Positions 1 to 8,166 of a DNA stretch of 64,000 nt are shown here, one piece after another. The notes beneath the pieces were generated by a model. That model had not been told where the DNA came from and did no database searches. It saw only the letters and a program-made list of their open reading frames with translations. Every line of letters begins with the position of its first letter. The stretch's first letter is position 1. A program made the position numbers and the translations under genes. The stretch comes from Pseudoalteromonas arabiensis. Its GTDB lineage: Bacteria; Pseudomonadota; Gammaproteobacteria; Enterobacterales; Alteromonadaceae. The stretch spans positions 124,001 to 188,000 of the forward strand of contig NZ_LRUF01000005.1 of the NCBI RefSeq assembly GCF_001550155.1, written 5' to 3'.

Positions 1-240
1 TTAGTGACTGAACTTATGGGCCAAGGTGTGAACACAGTGACTGGTGATTACTCACGTGGCGCAGCGGGCTTCTGGGTTGAGAGTGGCGAAATTCAATACC
101 CAGTAAGTGAAATCACGATTGCTGGTAACTTAAAAGATATGTTTAAAGCGGTCGTTGGCTTAGGTGGTGACATTGAGCGCCGTGGCGGTATTCAAACAGG
201 CTCTGTATTAATTGAACAAATGCAGGTTGCAGGAAGTTAA
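1..240 (+). CDS. pmbA: PmbA/TldE metalloprotease-family subunit, C-terminal fragment
   Basis: Only the last 79 residues are in the window; the frame is open from base 1, so the gene begins upstream. The residues [15 protein letters not shown] followed by [12 protein letters not shown] and a closing stretch ending in [12 protein letters not shown] match the C-terminal end of PmbA (TldE). TldE lacks the metal-binding motif and pairs with TldD to form the TldD/E protease, known from microcin B17 maturation and CcdA degradation. The partner tldD lies at the other end of this window. A hairpin terminator follows 25 bases after the stop. Family assignment is confident; the N-terminal part cannot be assessed. 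Confidence 0.9.
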   Translation, partial: LVTELMGQGVNTVTGDYSRGAAGFWVESGEIQYPVSEITIAGNLKDMFKAVVGLGGDIERRGGIQTGSVLIEQMQVAGS

Positions 241-264
241 TTCATCAATAATTAATCATTTTTT

Positions 265-292
265 AAAAGCCTCACTTTAGTGGGGTTTTTTT
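265..292 (+). terminator. Intrinsic terminator after pmbA
   Basis: CCTCAC-TTTA-GTGGGG hairpin (one G-T pair) immediately followed by seven T, placed 25 bases after the pmbA stop codon. Confidence 0.8.
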
Positions 293-370
293 ATTTGAAA
301 AAGCGCTTTACCTAAACTTAACTTGAGGTTTTATCTTGGTGGCAGTTTAAAAATAAAAAGGAAATCCATC

Positions 371-787
371 ATGTATTTAGAACACGTAAACCTTGTTGTT
401 AGTAATGTTGATGCCATGCTGCACTTTTATAAAGTCGCATTCCCGCACTGGCGTGTGCGTAGTCAAGGTGACAGCACATGGTCTGGCAAACCACGCAAAT
501 GGCTGCACTTTGGTGATGATTACCAATACCTTGCACTGAGTGATAACGGTGAAGATGAAAATCGTGATTTAGCGGGTCATCAAGTTGGCCTTGCCCATTT
601 TGCTTATGTGACAAACGACATTAACGCCGTCATTGAACGTCTTGTTTCAGCCGGTTATGAAATTGATAAACGGGGTCCAGAAAATCCATACCGAAAAAAT
701 GTTTACTTTATCGACCCCGCAGGTTTTGAAGTTGAGTTTGTAGAGTATTTCAGTGATATTCCAAGTGAAAGGAATAATGATCTTTGA
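371..787 (+). CDS. VOC (glyoxalase/bleomycin-resistance/dioxygenase) superfamily protein
   Basis: This is a 138-residue single-domain VOC protein. It starts HVNLVVSNVDAMLHFY and ends with the usual DPAGFEVEFVEY strand. Likely metal ligands are His5, His76 and Glu122, by position in the fold. I chose ATG 371 because AAGGA sits at 359-363 in front of it and the fold begins directly after; the frame extends upstream to 323, but those 16 residues look non-coding. Substrate is unknown: VOC members include lyases, isomerases, dioxygenases and resistance proteins. It stands alone between a terminator and a convergent gene, so the context gives no hint of function. Confidence 0.8.
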   Translation: MYLEHVNLVVSNVDAMLHFYKVAFPHWRVRSQGDSTWSGKPRKWLHFGDDYQYLALSDNGEDENRDLAGHQVGLAHFAYVTNDINAVIERLVSAGYEIDKRGPENPYRKNVYFIDPAGFEVEFVEYFSDIPSERNNDL

Positions 788-813
788 TGTTGCCGTGAAA
801 TTTATGTCGCGCG

Positions 814-884
814 GTAGTTGTAGCTGCGGGTTGACCCCGCGTCATTGGTTACCTATTGCGCGATGTAAAATCGCGCCTACAATA
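814..884. repeat. Palindromic intergenic repeat, copy 1 (REP/MITE-like)
   Basis: About 70 bases with two short palindromes, TGCGGG..CCCGC and GCGCGATGTAAAATCGCGC, bounded by TTGTAG on the left and CTACAA on the right. A closely similar copy with the same two hairpins lies at 9934-10007. Both copies sit between the 3' ends of convergent genes, a common location for REP-type elements, and may act as bidirectional transcript ends. Confidence 0.7.
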
Positions 885-895
885 CCTCGCAACTT

Positions 896-1555
896 TTACT
901 GCACCCTATTCATTTCTTTCCAACTGGCTTTTAGGCTATTGGCAAAGCTGATGAACTTTTCTTTCATGGTACGCTTTACTTTGATCTCCACTGAGCCTAG
1001 CCATACGTTACCTTCAATGGTAATGGTTGGGCCCTGACCTTTATTTAGAGCAACTGACTTGTTTTCTACGCTGCCAATAACGCTAAACAGTTTAGATACC
1101 ACATTAACGTGTTCAGGCACGTAGATCTCGTCGTTACCTAAAATACAGTTTACGTAAATAGTGACATGCTGATGCTGGAAAATCGCTTCACTAAAGTCGA
1201 GCTCAATTGAACCTAGGCAGTTTGTGAGGTGAATTTCTTTTGGCACAAGCCACTGGCCGCTGCGTTCATTTGAACCAAGAATACTACGTAACTGTAAGTT
1301 TTCATTATCATTGCTATGACTGTAGTGAGGTTTAAATTGAGCATGTTTATGTGATTTGTAATCAGTATCAGCTTTTAGCGCTAAGTCAGCAACAAGCTCA
1401 ACAAGTACTTCGTTGCTGGTGGCCGCCATTGCTTGATCTAGTCGGCGTTCAAATGCCTCAGCTGAAATAACGGCATGACTGTAGTTATAAATGAGTTGAT
1501 CGATGACTTCTTCTCTTACTTGATCGATTGGGCGATCTTCAAGTTTAACGGCCAT
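896..1555 (-). CDS. DUF1707 / LiaF-like C-terminal domain protein
   Basis: This 219-residue soluble protein has two parts. Residues 1-60 (EDRPIDQVREEVIDQL.. AFERRLDQAMAA) resemble the DUF1707/SHOCT-like helical module. Residues 115-205 are repetitive beta strands with recurring GSIEL, GSVEN and GSVEIKV turns, as in the LiaF-type cell-wall-stress response domain (DUF2154-like). No signal peptide or membrane helix is visible, so it is probably cytoplasmic. In Firmicutes LiaF is a membrane regulator of envelope stress; whether this protein senses anything is inference. An AGGGAA ribosome-binding site lies 6 bases before the start. It is divergent from the BON-domain gene, so the 330-base gap may hold promoters for both. 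Confidence 0.7.
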   Translation of the reverse strand: MAVKLEDRPIDQVREEVIDQLIYNYSHAVISAEAFERRLDQAMAATSNEVLVELVADLALKADTDYKSHKHAQFKPHYSHSNDNENLQLRSILGSNERSGQWLVPKEIHLTNCLGSIELDFSEAIFQHQHVTIYVNCILGNDEIYVPEHVNVVSKLFSVIGSVENKSVALNKGQGPTITIEGNVWLGSVEIKVKRTMKEKFISFANSLKASWKEMNRVQ

Positions 1556-1884
1556 GGTAGTTCCCTGTTGTAATTATAAAGTGATTGTTCTGTTATTGGA
1601 TATGTAGCAAAGCTCAGGCCAAAGTTTATTTATATAAAAATCAATGTATTGTGTTTTTTGGCTTGTTAGTAACTTCGTTAAATTAACCATAGATTAATAT
1701 TATCTGCAACTAATTGGTCATTTTTGCAACATTGTGAACTTATTACCGAGCAGCCTGTAAATTGTTACCTAGAAGAATATAACCATTATATGACTAAATT
1801 CATAAGGTGTTGATATATAAGGGTTAAATAGTTGGCATTAAAGTCGCATTAGTTAATTCGTCTTTAATCAAAAGGAGAAAGATT
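1556..1884. promoter_or_regulatory. AT-rich divergent intergenic region
   Basis: 329 bases between the DUF1707 gene (minus) and the BON gene (plus). No ORF with a usable start was seen. The only clear signal is the sigma-54-like element near its right end; the rest is AT-rich with no strong repeat. Confidence 0.4.
1832..1850 (+). promoter_or_regulatory. Candidate sigma-54 promoter for the BON-domain gene
   Basis: TTGGCATTAAAGTCGCATT has GG at 1834-1835 and GC at 1846-1847 with exactly ten bases between, and TTGGCA at the -24 side, close to the sigma-54 consensus (TTGGCAC-N5-TTGCA). A start site near 1859 would leave a leader of about 25 bases with the AAAGGAG ribosome-binding site at 1870-1876. 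A sigma-70 reading (TTGGCA, 16 bases, TAATTC) is also possible. No activator site was identified. Confidence 0.45.
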
Positions 1885-2451
1885 ATGAATACATTCAACA
1901 AGTCTATGATTGCCGCGTTAGTTATTGGTGCTACTAGCATGTCAGCTCAGGCAAGCAGCTGGGAAAATGAAAGTAAAGATGCTTGGATTGATGGTAAGGC
2001 AGAAACTGTTCTTTTAATGAACACAAATCTAAACAACTTTGATATCAACACAGATGTAAAAAATGGCAAGGTTGTACTAACTGGTAAAGTGAAAAGTGAG
2101 CTTGATAAAGAATTAGCGGAAGAGCTAGTACTGAGCTTAGACGGCGTAACTGATGTTGAAAACAAGCTTACAGTTGTAAAAGACATGAAGACTAAGCACG
2201 CCAAAAAAGATATGGGCGACTCAGCTGAAAGTGACTTAACAGATGCAAAAATCAGCACTGTAATTACTACACGCTTCCTATTTAACTCAGAAGTAGGTGG
2301 TACTGATATCGATGTAGATACTGATAATGGTGTTGTAACCCTTAAAGGTACCGTTGAATCTGAAGCTGAAAAACAACTTGCAGTAAGCATTGCAGAAAAT
2401 GCTGAAGATGTTCGCAAAGTAATCGATGAATTAACGATTGTTGCTGAATAA
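1885..2451 (+). CDS. OsmY-like periplasmic protein with two BON domains
   Basis: The 188-residue precursor has a Sec signal peptide (residues 1-23, ending SAQA) and two BON domains at about 37-105 and 118-187. Each carries the characteristic V..G.V.L.G.V pattern (NGKVVLTGKV and NGVVTLKGTV). E. coli OsmY has the same architecture and length and is induced by osmotic and stationary-phase stress; it is reported to act in the periplasm on envelope or chaperone functions. Here the linker between domains is Lys/Asp-rich. AAAGGAG lies 8 bases before the ATG. A terminator follows and a YqaE-family gene starts just after it, consistent with a stress locus. Confidence 0.85.
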   Translation: MNTFNKSMIAALVIGATSMSAQASSWENESKDAWIDGKAETVLLMNTNLNNFDINTDVKNGKVVLTGKVKSELDKELAEELVLSLDGVTDVENKLTVVKDMKTKHAKKDMGDSAESDLTDAKISTVITTRFLFNSEVGGTDIDVDTDNGVVTLKGTVESEAEKQLAVSIAENAEDVRKVIDELTIVAE

Positions 2452-2464
2452 TAAGTAATTAATG

Positions 2465-2490
2465 AAAGCCCAGCTTTGGCTGGGTTTTTA
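2465..2490 (+). terminator. Intrinsic terminator after the BON gene
   Basis: CCCAGC-TTTG-GCTGGG hairpin followed by five T. It lies between the BON gene and the YqaE-like gene, so the latter depends on read-through or its own promoter. Confidence 0.85.
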
Positions 2491-2512
2491 TTTTATTTTC
2501 AAGGAGTGAATC

Positions 2513-2671
2513 ATGGATTTAATTCGCATTATATTGTCAGTTTTAATTCCCCCATTAGGTGTATTTTTACAGGTAGGTTTAGGTGCACAATTCTGGATTA
2601 ATATTCTTTTAACTCTATTAGGGTACATTCCAGGCTTGATTCATGCTGTGTATATTATTGCTAAACGATAA
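2513..2671 (+). CDS. YqaE/Pmp3 family small membrane protein
   Basis: A 52-residue two-helix membrane peptide. It starts MDLIRIILSVLIPPLGVFLQ and ends GYIPGLIHAVYIIAKR, which is the hallmark pattern of the UPF0057/Pmp3/YqaE family: an IPP.GV.L helix, a short turn, then a LG.IPG.IHA.Y helix. Family members in yeast, plants and bacteria are tied to membrane potential and salt or cold stress. AAGGAG at 2501-2506 lies 6 bases before the ATG. It follows the OsmY-like gene and precedes the tandem small ORFs, so a shared stress role is likely but inferred. Confidence 0.85.
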   Translation: MDLIRIILSVLIPPLGVFLQVGLGAQFWINILLTLLGYIPGLIHAVYIIAKR

Positions 2672-2750
2672 TTGCACACAAGGATGATTTAGGAGCACTG
2701 CAAGGAAACGCTGTAGGAGTAACGGATTATAAACCGCAAGGAGTTACATA

Positions 2751-2849
2751 ATGGAAAACGTAGCAAAGCACAATGGAAAGCAAGGAAGTAACAAGGCGTT
2801 ATGGACAAGCGCACAATGGCAACGCTTTATGGAAAAGGTGAAAGGATAA
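2751..2849 (+). CDS. Small ORF with ALW..QWQ.FM signature (32 aa), copy 1
   Basis: A 32-residue ORF preceded by AAGGAG at 2738-2743, seven bases before the ATG. Its middle, KQGSNKALWTSAQWQRFM, aligns with [18 protein letters not shown] and FM in the ORF at 2915, so the two are paralogues. It is hydrophilic, positively charged and has two Trp. No signal peptide or membrane helix is seen. I do not recognise the family. Paralogy plus good ribosome-binding sites argue that it is translated; a function cannot be given. Confidence 0.55.
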   Translation: MENVAKHNGKQGSNKALWTSAQWQRFMEKVKG

Positions 2850-2866
2850 TTGCTAAGGAGCAGCAA

Positions 2867-2902
2867 ATGGTAAGGAACCTAAAATGGATGAAGCTAGCGT
2901 AA
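2867..2902 (+). CDS. Possible 11-residue ORF between the paired small ORFs
   Basis: ATG 2867 is preceded by AAGGAG (2855-2860, six bases away) and encodes MVRNLKWMKLA before a TAA that overlaps the next ribosome-binding site. It might be a translational coupler for the following ORF or simply chance. Too short to call on its own. Confidence 0.25.
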   Translation: MVRNLKWMKLA

Positions 2903-2914
2903 GGAGGTGACTAT

Positions 2915-3127
2915 ATGGAACAAGTACAAACGCAATCAAAACAAGGAACGGATCAGCAAGGAGTTGCTTTATGGAATAAGCAGCAGTGGCAAGACTTTAT
3001 GGATCATGCGAAAGCAGTTGCACCACAGGTAACAGGGAAGGCTGACGATAAAAACCCGATATTATCATCTTCAGGTGATATCGGGTTTTTAATCACATCA
3101 GCAATTTATCTTTATAATTTAAACTGA
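2915..3127 (+). CDS. Small ORF with ALW..QWQ.FM signature (70 aa), copy 2
   Basis: This 70-residue ORF starts behind a near-perfect AAGGAGGTG ribosome-binding site (2901-2909). Residues 8-30 are paralogous to the 32-residue ORF at 2751 (KQG, ALW, QWQ and FM in the same order), while the remainder ([17 protein letters not shown] and beyond) is unrelated and is encoded by an intrinsic terminator and the 3' end of the convergent chemoreceptor gene, which it overlaps by 16 bases. The C-terminal 27 residues therefore look like an accidental extension after loss of an earlier stop. No signal peptide or clear membrane helix at the N-terminus. Family unknown. Confidence 0.55.
   Translation: MEQVQTQSKQGTDQQGVALWNKQQWQDFMDHAKAVAPQVTGKADDKNPILSSSGDIGFLITSAIYLYNLN
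3050..3090. terminator. Bidirectional terminator inside the 3' end of the small ORF
   Basis: A perfect 13-base stem, AAAAACCCGATAT (3050-3062) with ATATCGGGTTTTT (3078-3090), flanks a 15-base loop. With A and T tails on both sides it can stop the small-ORF transcript and the minus-strand chemoreceptor transcript. Confidence 0.85.
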
Positions 3128-5139
3128 TTAACAGTTCTATTTAGTGACACTGCTAATTCATTCAAATCACGGGCTTCATCAGCCAATTCATGAGCATGAT
3201 CTGCTGTGCTATTCACTAAATGATTAATAGCCGCAAGGCTGTTATTGATATCTTCTGCCACCACTGTTTGTTGCTCCGTAGAGGTCGCAATTTGATGACT
3301 TTGATCTTGTACGTTTGTCACTGATTGTGCGATGTCTTGCAGTGCTGTCAGTACAATTTGTGTTTGTTCAACAGAGCCCTCAGCGCGTTCTTGCCCTTGT
3401 TGCATCATCGTGGATGCTTGTTGAGCACTCTGCTGTAACCTGCTGATCATATTACGAATATCATCTGTTGACTCTTGCGTACGGCTAGCTAATGAACGTA
3501 CTTCGTCAGCAACCACTGCAAAACCTCGACCTTGCTCGCCTGCACGCGCTGCTTCAATGGCAGCATTAAGGGCCAGTAAATTAGTTTGTTCTGCAATAGA
3601 GTTGATTACATCGATGACGGCACCAATATTACCGCTTTCTTGCTCAAGACCAGCAACGACTTTAGACGCTTCACCAATGTGGCTTGCCAATGCGGTCATG
3701 ACTGATTGAGCCTGTGTAGAACGGTTTGTGCCATCAACAGTAATGGTTTGTACTTGTTCAGCTGCATTATTGGTATTTTGTGCATTGCGCGAAATTTCGA
3801 GTACTGTTGAGGCCATTTCAGTGACAGCTGCACTAACACTGTCTACTTGTCGCTTTTCTTGTTGAATTTCATCATTGGTCTTTTGAGATACTGTTTTTAG
3901 CTGTGAAGCTGCTTGGCTTAACTGCTCCGCTTGTGCTGCAGTATTGAGCATCATTGCACGCAATTTATCAATAAAGGTGTTCATATGCAGGGCTAATTGG
4001 CCCACTTCATCGTGACTTTTTATATCAATTTTTTGTGTCAGGTCGCCATCTCCTGAGGCGATATCACGCATAATGTAAGTTAGTTTAGTCAGCGGTTTGG
4101 TGATCATTTGCGTAGCCCAAAAGATCATTGCAATGATAATCGTAAGAATAATGAACACTGATGTTGTGGTTGTCATTACCGCATCATTGACAGGCTCATC
4201 AATCATGCTGGTCGGAATTAAAATACCTACATACCAATCAAGATAAGGGGTTTCTAATTCAAGGCGATTGAAGACAACGTAATACTGCTCACCTTTAAAA
4301 GTGATGAAGCTACTACCGTCTTTTTTACTTTTCATAATGCGATTTAATTCGCTAAAGCCTGATGTATCGTTAAACTGTTTCTCTAGCGCTTCTAGGCCTT
4401 CTTTGCCATTTGGGCCTTCGTCGGTAATTGATAGTTTGTGACCTGTTCGTTTCGAAAGGTGCACAACTTTTTGGTTGCCATCAAGTAAAAAACCAAATCC
4501 TTGACCATTGAAACGAATATTTTCGACCATGTCGTTAATATTGTTGAGCTGTAAGTCGACACCACCAAAACCAATGAGTTTATTTTGTTTGTTATACACT
4601 GGTTGTTGTACAACCGCTGACGCATTGCCTGTGGTTAAGTCAACGGAAATAGGGCCGACATAGAGCTTATTTATTGCTAGAGCATCTTGCCACCAACCAC
4701 GTTTATAAGCGTAATAAGGGTCACCGTTAAAGTGTGTAGTACGTTCATTTTCTTTAAAGTACTCACCGGTGGTTGCTGAGGCAAAAAAAGCAGATAGAAT
4801 ATTGTCATCATTACCACTAATGCGTACAAAGTCTTGATTGATGCTGTTGTACCCAGGTTGGTTATCAAGTGGTTGATCACGCTCAGTCCAATTTTCAAAC
4901 CAATTCACTAAATGTGGGTTAGTAATAAAAGTTTCAACAACTTTACCATAGCGAGCAAAGTAACCTTGCATTGAAAGTCGCTCACTTTGTAGGTAACTGT
5001 CAGCTTCTCGCTGAATTGCTTGTCGTGATAAGTCAGCTATGTGACTAACAAAAAAGCTCGATGCGATGATAAGTAGTACACTGATCGTCCCACCGATAAG
5101 AAGTAATATTTTTTTACGTAAAGAGAGGTTGTTTAACAT
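3112..5139 (-). CDS. Methyl-accepting chemotaxis protein with dCache-type sensor
   Basis: A 675-residue chemoreceptor. A first membrane helix lies at about 10-30, then a large periplasmic region of about 290 residues with dCache features (a YxxR-like [12 protein letters not shown] segment, GGVDLQL near the membrane-proximal end). A second helix is at about 324-345, HAMP at 346-398, and the cytoplasmic signalling hairpin follows, with the conserved tip [20 protein letters not shown] near 515. It relays ligand binding to CheW/CheA in the polar arrays. Ligand is unknown; dCache receptors often bind amino acids or related metabolites. No C-terminal pentapeptide tether is present (it ends VNQFKL). 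Monocistronic, divergent from the next gene. Confidence 0.93.
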   Translation of the reverse strand: MLNNLSLRKKILLLIGGTISVLLIIASSFFVSHIADLSRQAIQREADSYLQSERLSMQGYFARYGKVVETFITNPHLVNWFENWTERDQPLDNQPGYNSINQDFVRISGNDDNILSAFFASATTGEYFKENERTTHFNGDPYYAYKRGWWQDALAINKLYVGPISVDLTTGNASAVVQQPVYNKQNKLIGFGGVDLQLNNINDMVENIRFNGQGFGFLLDGNQKVVHLSKRTGHKLSITDEGPNGKEGLEALEKQFNDTSGFSELNRIMKSKKDGSSFITFKGEQYYVVFNRLELETPYLDWYVGILIPTSMIDEPVNDAVMTTTTSVFIILTIIIAMIFWATQMITKPLTKLTYIMRDIASGDGDLTQKIDIKSHDEVGQLALHMNTFIDKLRAMMLNTAAQAEQLSQAASQLKTVSQKTNDEIQQEKRQVDSVSAAVTEMASTVLEISRNAQNTNNAAEQVQTITVDGTNRSTQAQSVMTALASHIGEASKVVAGLEQESGNIGAVIDVINSIAEQTNLLALNAAIEAARAGEQGRGFAVVADEVRSLASRTQESTDDIRNMISRLQQSAQQASTMMQQGQERAEGSVEQTQIVLTALQDIAQSVTNVQDQSHQIATSTEQQTVVAEDINNSLAAINHLVNSTADHAHELADEARDLNELAVSLNRTVNQFKL

Positions 5140-5261
5140 AGGTGCACGTGTTTTTATTATTAGCTAGAGTAATCTATCTAATCATATTTGCACCCAAATC
5201 GCTACAAGACAAAGTAAAGTTTGTTAATAAAATAATACATAATACAAGGGGATGTTACCAA

Positions 5262-6032
5262 GTGGTTGTTAATGATAATAAATTAGTGGTGCTAGGTGCT
5301 GGCTGGCTAGGTGAAGCACTTTGTCTTAAGGCAAATAAATTAGGTTGGCAGGTGCAAGGCACTGGAAGAGAGGTCAAGCATGACCACGACTTTCAACGCC
5401 AATTGATATTACAATCAGGTGGATTAAAGCACACTGTCTCTTTAAAAGACGCGTGGTGGGTATGTGCTATTCCACCTAAAAGCCGCGACACTCAAAGTGA
5501 TTATCTAGCGACGCTTTCCGCCAGTCTAGAGTTAGCTAAATCGCTGCAATGCCGAGGCTTTATTTTATGTTCTTCAACGGGTGTATATAACAACGCTGAT
5601 AATACATACACAGAGCAAAGTACTATTGAATGTTCGTCACCTCGCCAACAGCTGTTGTATGATGCTGAACAATGCGTGCTGCAAGCGGGTGGTAAAGTAT
5701 TGCGGCTGGCGGGGTTAGTTGGGCCAAACCGCGAACCTGGGCGGTTTGTCGCAGGTAAGGAGCTTAAGAGTTCAAGTCAACAGCTCGTCAATATGGTGCA
5801 TCGAGACGATGTTATTCATGCTATTTTCAAGTTGATCGAAGGTTGGCCTAATGCATCTGCAATCTATAATGTAGTCAACCCTGCTCATCCAACGAAAGTT
5901 GATTATTACCAACAAAAGTGTGCCGAGCAGGGTACCTCTGAGCCAAGTTTCACCAGCGATGAGGCCAAGATGCGAATCATTGATGGATCGGCTATTGAGT
6001 CTTTAGGTTTTCAATATCAGTGGTCAATTTAA
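5262..6032 (+). CDS. NAD(P)-binding SDR/epimerase-like protein (YeeZ-like)
   Basis: About 256 residues. It opens with a Rossmann motif (LVVLGAGWLGEAL), has SSTGVYN in the position of the catalytic Ser and Tyr region of extended SDRs, and ends with a VNPAHP motif, as in YeeZ-type NAD-dependent epimerase/dehydratase relatives. I chose GTG 5262, with AAGGGG at 5246-5251 ten bases upstream. The frame is open to ATG 5142, but that would overlap the divergent chemoreceptor promoter and add 40 residues before the Rossmann strand. The true substrate is not known. Start choice is uncertain, family fairly sure. Confidence 0.75.
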   Translation: MVVNDNKLVVLGAGWLGEALCLKANKLGWQVQGTGREVKHDHDFQRQLILQSGGLKHTVSLKDAWWVCAIPPKSRDTQSDYLATLSASLELAKSLQCRGFILCSSTGVYNNADNTYTEQSTIECSSPRQQLLYDAEQCVLQAGGKVLRLAGLVGPNREPGRFVAGKELKSSSQQLVNMVHRDDVIHAIFKLIEGWPNASAIYNVVNPAHPTKVDYYQQKCAEQGTSEPSFTSDEAKMRIIDGSAIESLGFQYQWSI

Positions 6033-6036
6033 GCGG

Positions 6037-6744
6037 TTATTTTTTAAAGGTTAAATGCCCTCCTAGCCTATACTTACTGCCGGGGGAGACTAAACGTGCA
6101 AAGCTTACGATCCCCTCAGAGCACCAAGTTCGACGAATAACCTGCAGGCAAGGCTCTTCATTGTAAAGGTTGAGCCACTGACACATTTCACTGTTTGGCA
6201 TAATTGCTTCAACAGTGTGTCTTGCTTCTGTTAATGGGGCTGCACTTGAGAGATATTCGTGGGGAGTCAGGGTGTGAAAGTTCTGTTGCAAATAATCTTT
6301 AGCCAGCTTTGGATTGACGAAACGCTCTTCAACTTGTAGTGGTTGCTCATTTTCATTGTGGACAATAACACTTCGATACACATGGCTATCAACATCAACA
6401 CTTAATGCTATGGCAATAGGTGCAATGGCTTGTATTGATTCCATTACTAAAACAGTACAGCTGTATTGGCCATTTCGAGCTTTTACTTCATCGGCAATAT
6501 TTTTTATCTCAAGGAGAGAAGACTGTGACTTTAAACTGGCAACAAAGGTTCCAAGTCCTTGGCTACGAGTTAAAATACCAGCATCTGTCAGTTCACTTAA
6601 TGCTCGTCTTGCAGTCATTCTACTTACTTTGAATTGATTCGTTAACTCATTCTCTGACGGTACTCGATCGTTTTCTTGCCATTGGCCGGAACGAATATTA
6701 TCAACTATAAATTGCTTTATCTGTGCGAATTTAGTGATGCTCAT
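6037..6744 (-). CDS. hutC: Histidine utilisation repressor HutC (GntR family)
   Basis: A 235-residue GntR/HutC-type regulator. Residues 1-70 form the winged helix-turn-helix (RVPSENELTNQFKVSRMTAR, then RALSELTDAGILTRSQGLGTFV). Residues 95-230 form the UTRA effector domain, which in HutC binds urocanate. It is divergent from hutI, and a perfect 14-base palindrome of HutC type lies in the gap, 51 bases upstream of its own start, so it probably represses both itself and hutI. It ends 4 bases from the convergent SDR gene. No clear ribosome-binding site was seen before the ATG. Confidence 0.92.
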   Translation of the reverse strand: MSITKFAQIKQFIVDNIRSGQWQENDRVPSENELTNQFKVSRMTARRALSELTDAGILTRSQGLGTFVASLKSQSSLLEIKNIADEVKARNGQYSCTVLVMESIQAIAPIAIALSVDVDSHVYRSVIVHNENEQPLQVEERFVNPKLAKDYLQQNFHTLTPHEYLSSAAPLTEARHTVEAIMPNSEMCQWLNLYNEEPCLQVIRRTWCSEGIVSFARLVSPGSKYRLGGHLTFKK

Positions 6745-6794
6745 TGAAGGCGGGTGTATAAAGTTAATAGTATGTTACAAGGTGGCATAATTAT

Positions 6795-6808
6795 CTTGTA
6801 TATACAAG
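6795..6808. promoter_or_regulatory. Probable HutC operator
   Basis: CTTGTATATACAAG is a perfect 14-base palindrome containing TGTATATACA, the core reported for HutC sites. It lies centrally between the divergent hutC and hutI genes. Confidence 0.8.
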
Positions 6809-6897
6809 GTGACTTGATAAACTTTACGTCTATTTTAGCTTACCTGCTTGAGAGCAAAGCTAAGTCAGGGCACTGCAAAATTTAGTATAGGTGAAAA

Positions 6898-8139
6898 ATG
6901 CACACAATGAACAATGATGAGTCACACTGGGATCTACTAATTACAGATGCCAATATTGCTACCATGAACCCTGCTATTGATGCACCCTATGGTGCTATCG
7001 AAAATGGCGCTATTGCTGTTAAAGATGGCAAGATTGCTTGGTTAGGGAAACAAGCTGAGCTACCAAAGTTTGATGCATTAGCTACCCCAACTGTGTCAGT
7101 GAAAGGGCAGTGGCTTACACCCGGTTTAATTGATTGTCATACTCACCTTGTTTTTGCTGGAAGCCGTGCCGAAGAGTTTGAACAACGACTGCAAGGTGTC
7201 AGTTATGAGCAGATAGCTGCAAATGGCGGGGGGATTGCAAGCACAGTTCGTGCTACGCGTGAAGCTGATCATGAAACATTATTTGTTGCAGCAAAAGAGC
7301 GTTTGAATGCGCTGTTTTCAGAAGGGGTGACAACGGTTGAAATTAAATCAGGCTATGGCCTTGATTGTGAGAACGAAATTAAACTTCTTGAAGTTGCGCG
7401 CTTATTAGGTGAAAACCATCCGGTTGATGTGAAAACGACCTTCTTAGGCGCCCATGCACTGCCTTTAGAGTATAAAGGTCGTAGCGATGAGTATATCGAT
7501 CTTGTCTGTGGTGAGATGTTAGAACGGGTCGTTCAGGCCAACTTAGCTGATGCGGTCGATGCATTTTGTGAGAATGTCGGGTTTAGCAATGAGCAAACAC
7601 GGCGTGTATTTGAAGCCGCGAAGAAATATAACTTACCGGTTAAATTGCATGCTGAGCAGTTATCAAATCAGCATGGTGCAGAGCTTGTCGCTGAATTTAA
7701 TGGCTTATCAGCCGATCATATTGAACATCTTGATGAGGCAGGCATTCAAGCTATGGCGAAAGCGGGTACTGCAGCAGTATTATTACCGGGTGCTTTTTAC
7801 TTCTTAAGAGAAACAAAATATCCGCCAATAGAGCTGTTACAGCAGTACCAAGTGCCCATTGCTATTTCTACTGACTTTAACCCAGGTACCTCGCCATTGT
7901 GCTCTTTGCATTTGATGATGAATATGGCATGTACTATTTTTCGTATGACCCCAGAGCAAGCGTTAGCTGGGGTGACACGAAACGCCGCAGGTGCATTGGG
8001 TCTTGATGATCGTGGCGTCTTAAAAGTGGGTGCTCGTGCTGATATTGCCCATTGGCAAATATCTCATCCTGCACAATTAAGTTATCAGTTTGGTGTAAAT
8101 AAACTGTCAAATCTGTGGATTTTGGGTAGACTAAATTAG
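6898..8139 (+). CDS. hutI: Imidazolonepropionase HutI
   Basis: This 413-residue cytoplasmic amidohydrolase opens 4-imidazolone-5-propanoate to N-formimino-L-glutamate, the third step of histidine breakdown. Metal-binding HTH at 81-83, a catalytic-region GAHALP near 186, HAEQ with His251, and STDFNPGT with Asp326 are all present. The length matches the family (about 405). A TAGGTG ribosome-binding site precedes ATG 6898. hutH and hutU, giving the first two steps, are not in the window, so the pathway must be completed from elsewhere. Likely repressed by HutC through the upstream palindrome. Confidence 0.95.
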   Translation: MHTMNNDESHWDLLITDANIATMNPAIDAPYGAIENGAIAVKDGKIAWLGKQAELPKFDALATPTVSVKGQWLTPGLIDCHTHLVFAGSRAEEFEQRLQGVSYEQIAANGGGIASTVRATREADHETLFVAAKERLNALFSEGVTTVEIKSGYGLDCENEIKLLEVARLLGENHPVDVKTTFLGAHALPLEYKGRSDEYIDLVCGEMLERVVQANLADAVDAFCENVGFSNEQTRRVFEAAKKYNLPVKLHAEQLSNQHGAELVAEFNGLSADHIEHLDEAGIQAMAKAGTAAVLLPGAFYFLRETKYPPIELLQQYQVPIAISTDFNPGTSPLCSLHLMMNMACTIFRMTPEQALAGVTRNAAGALGLDDRGVLKVGARADIAHWQISHPAQLSYQFGVNKLSNLWILGRLN

Positions 8140-8166
8140 ATAGAACTTTTACACAGTTTGGATTAC

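Noticed and set aside
1947..2417. 156-residue reading frame antisense to the BON gene
   Set aside because: Ser/Thr-rich mirror of a real coding gene, without a ribosome-binding site or family.
5142..5261. N-terminal hydrophobic extension of the SDR protein
   Set aside because: It would abut the divergent chemoreceptor start, and the Rossmann strand begins only after GTG 5262.
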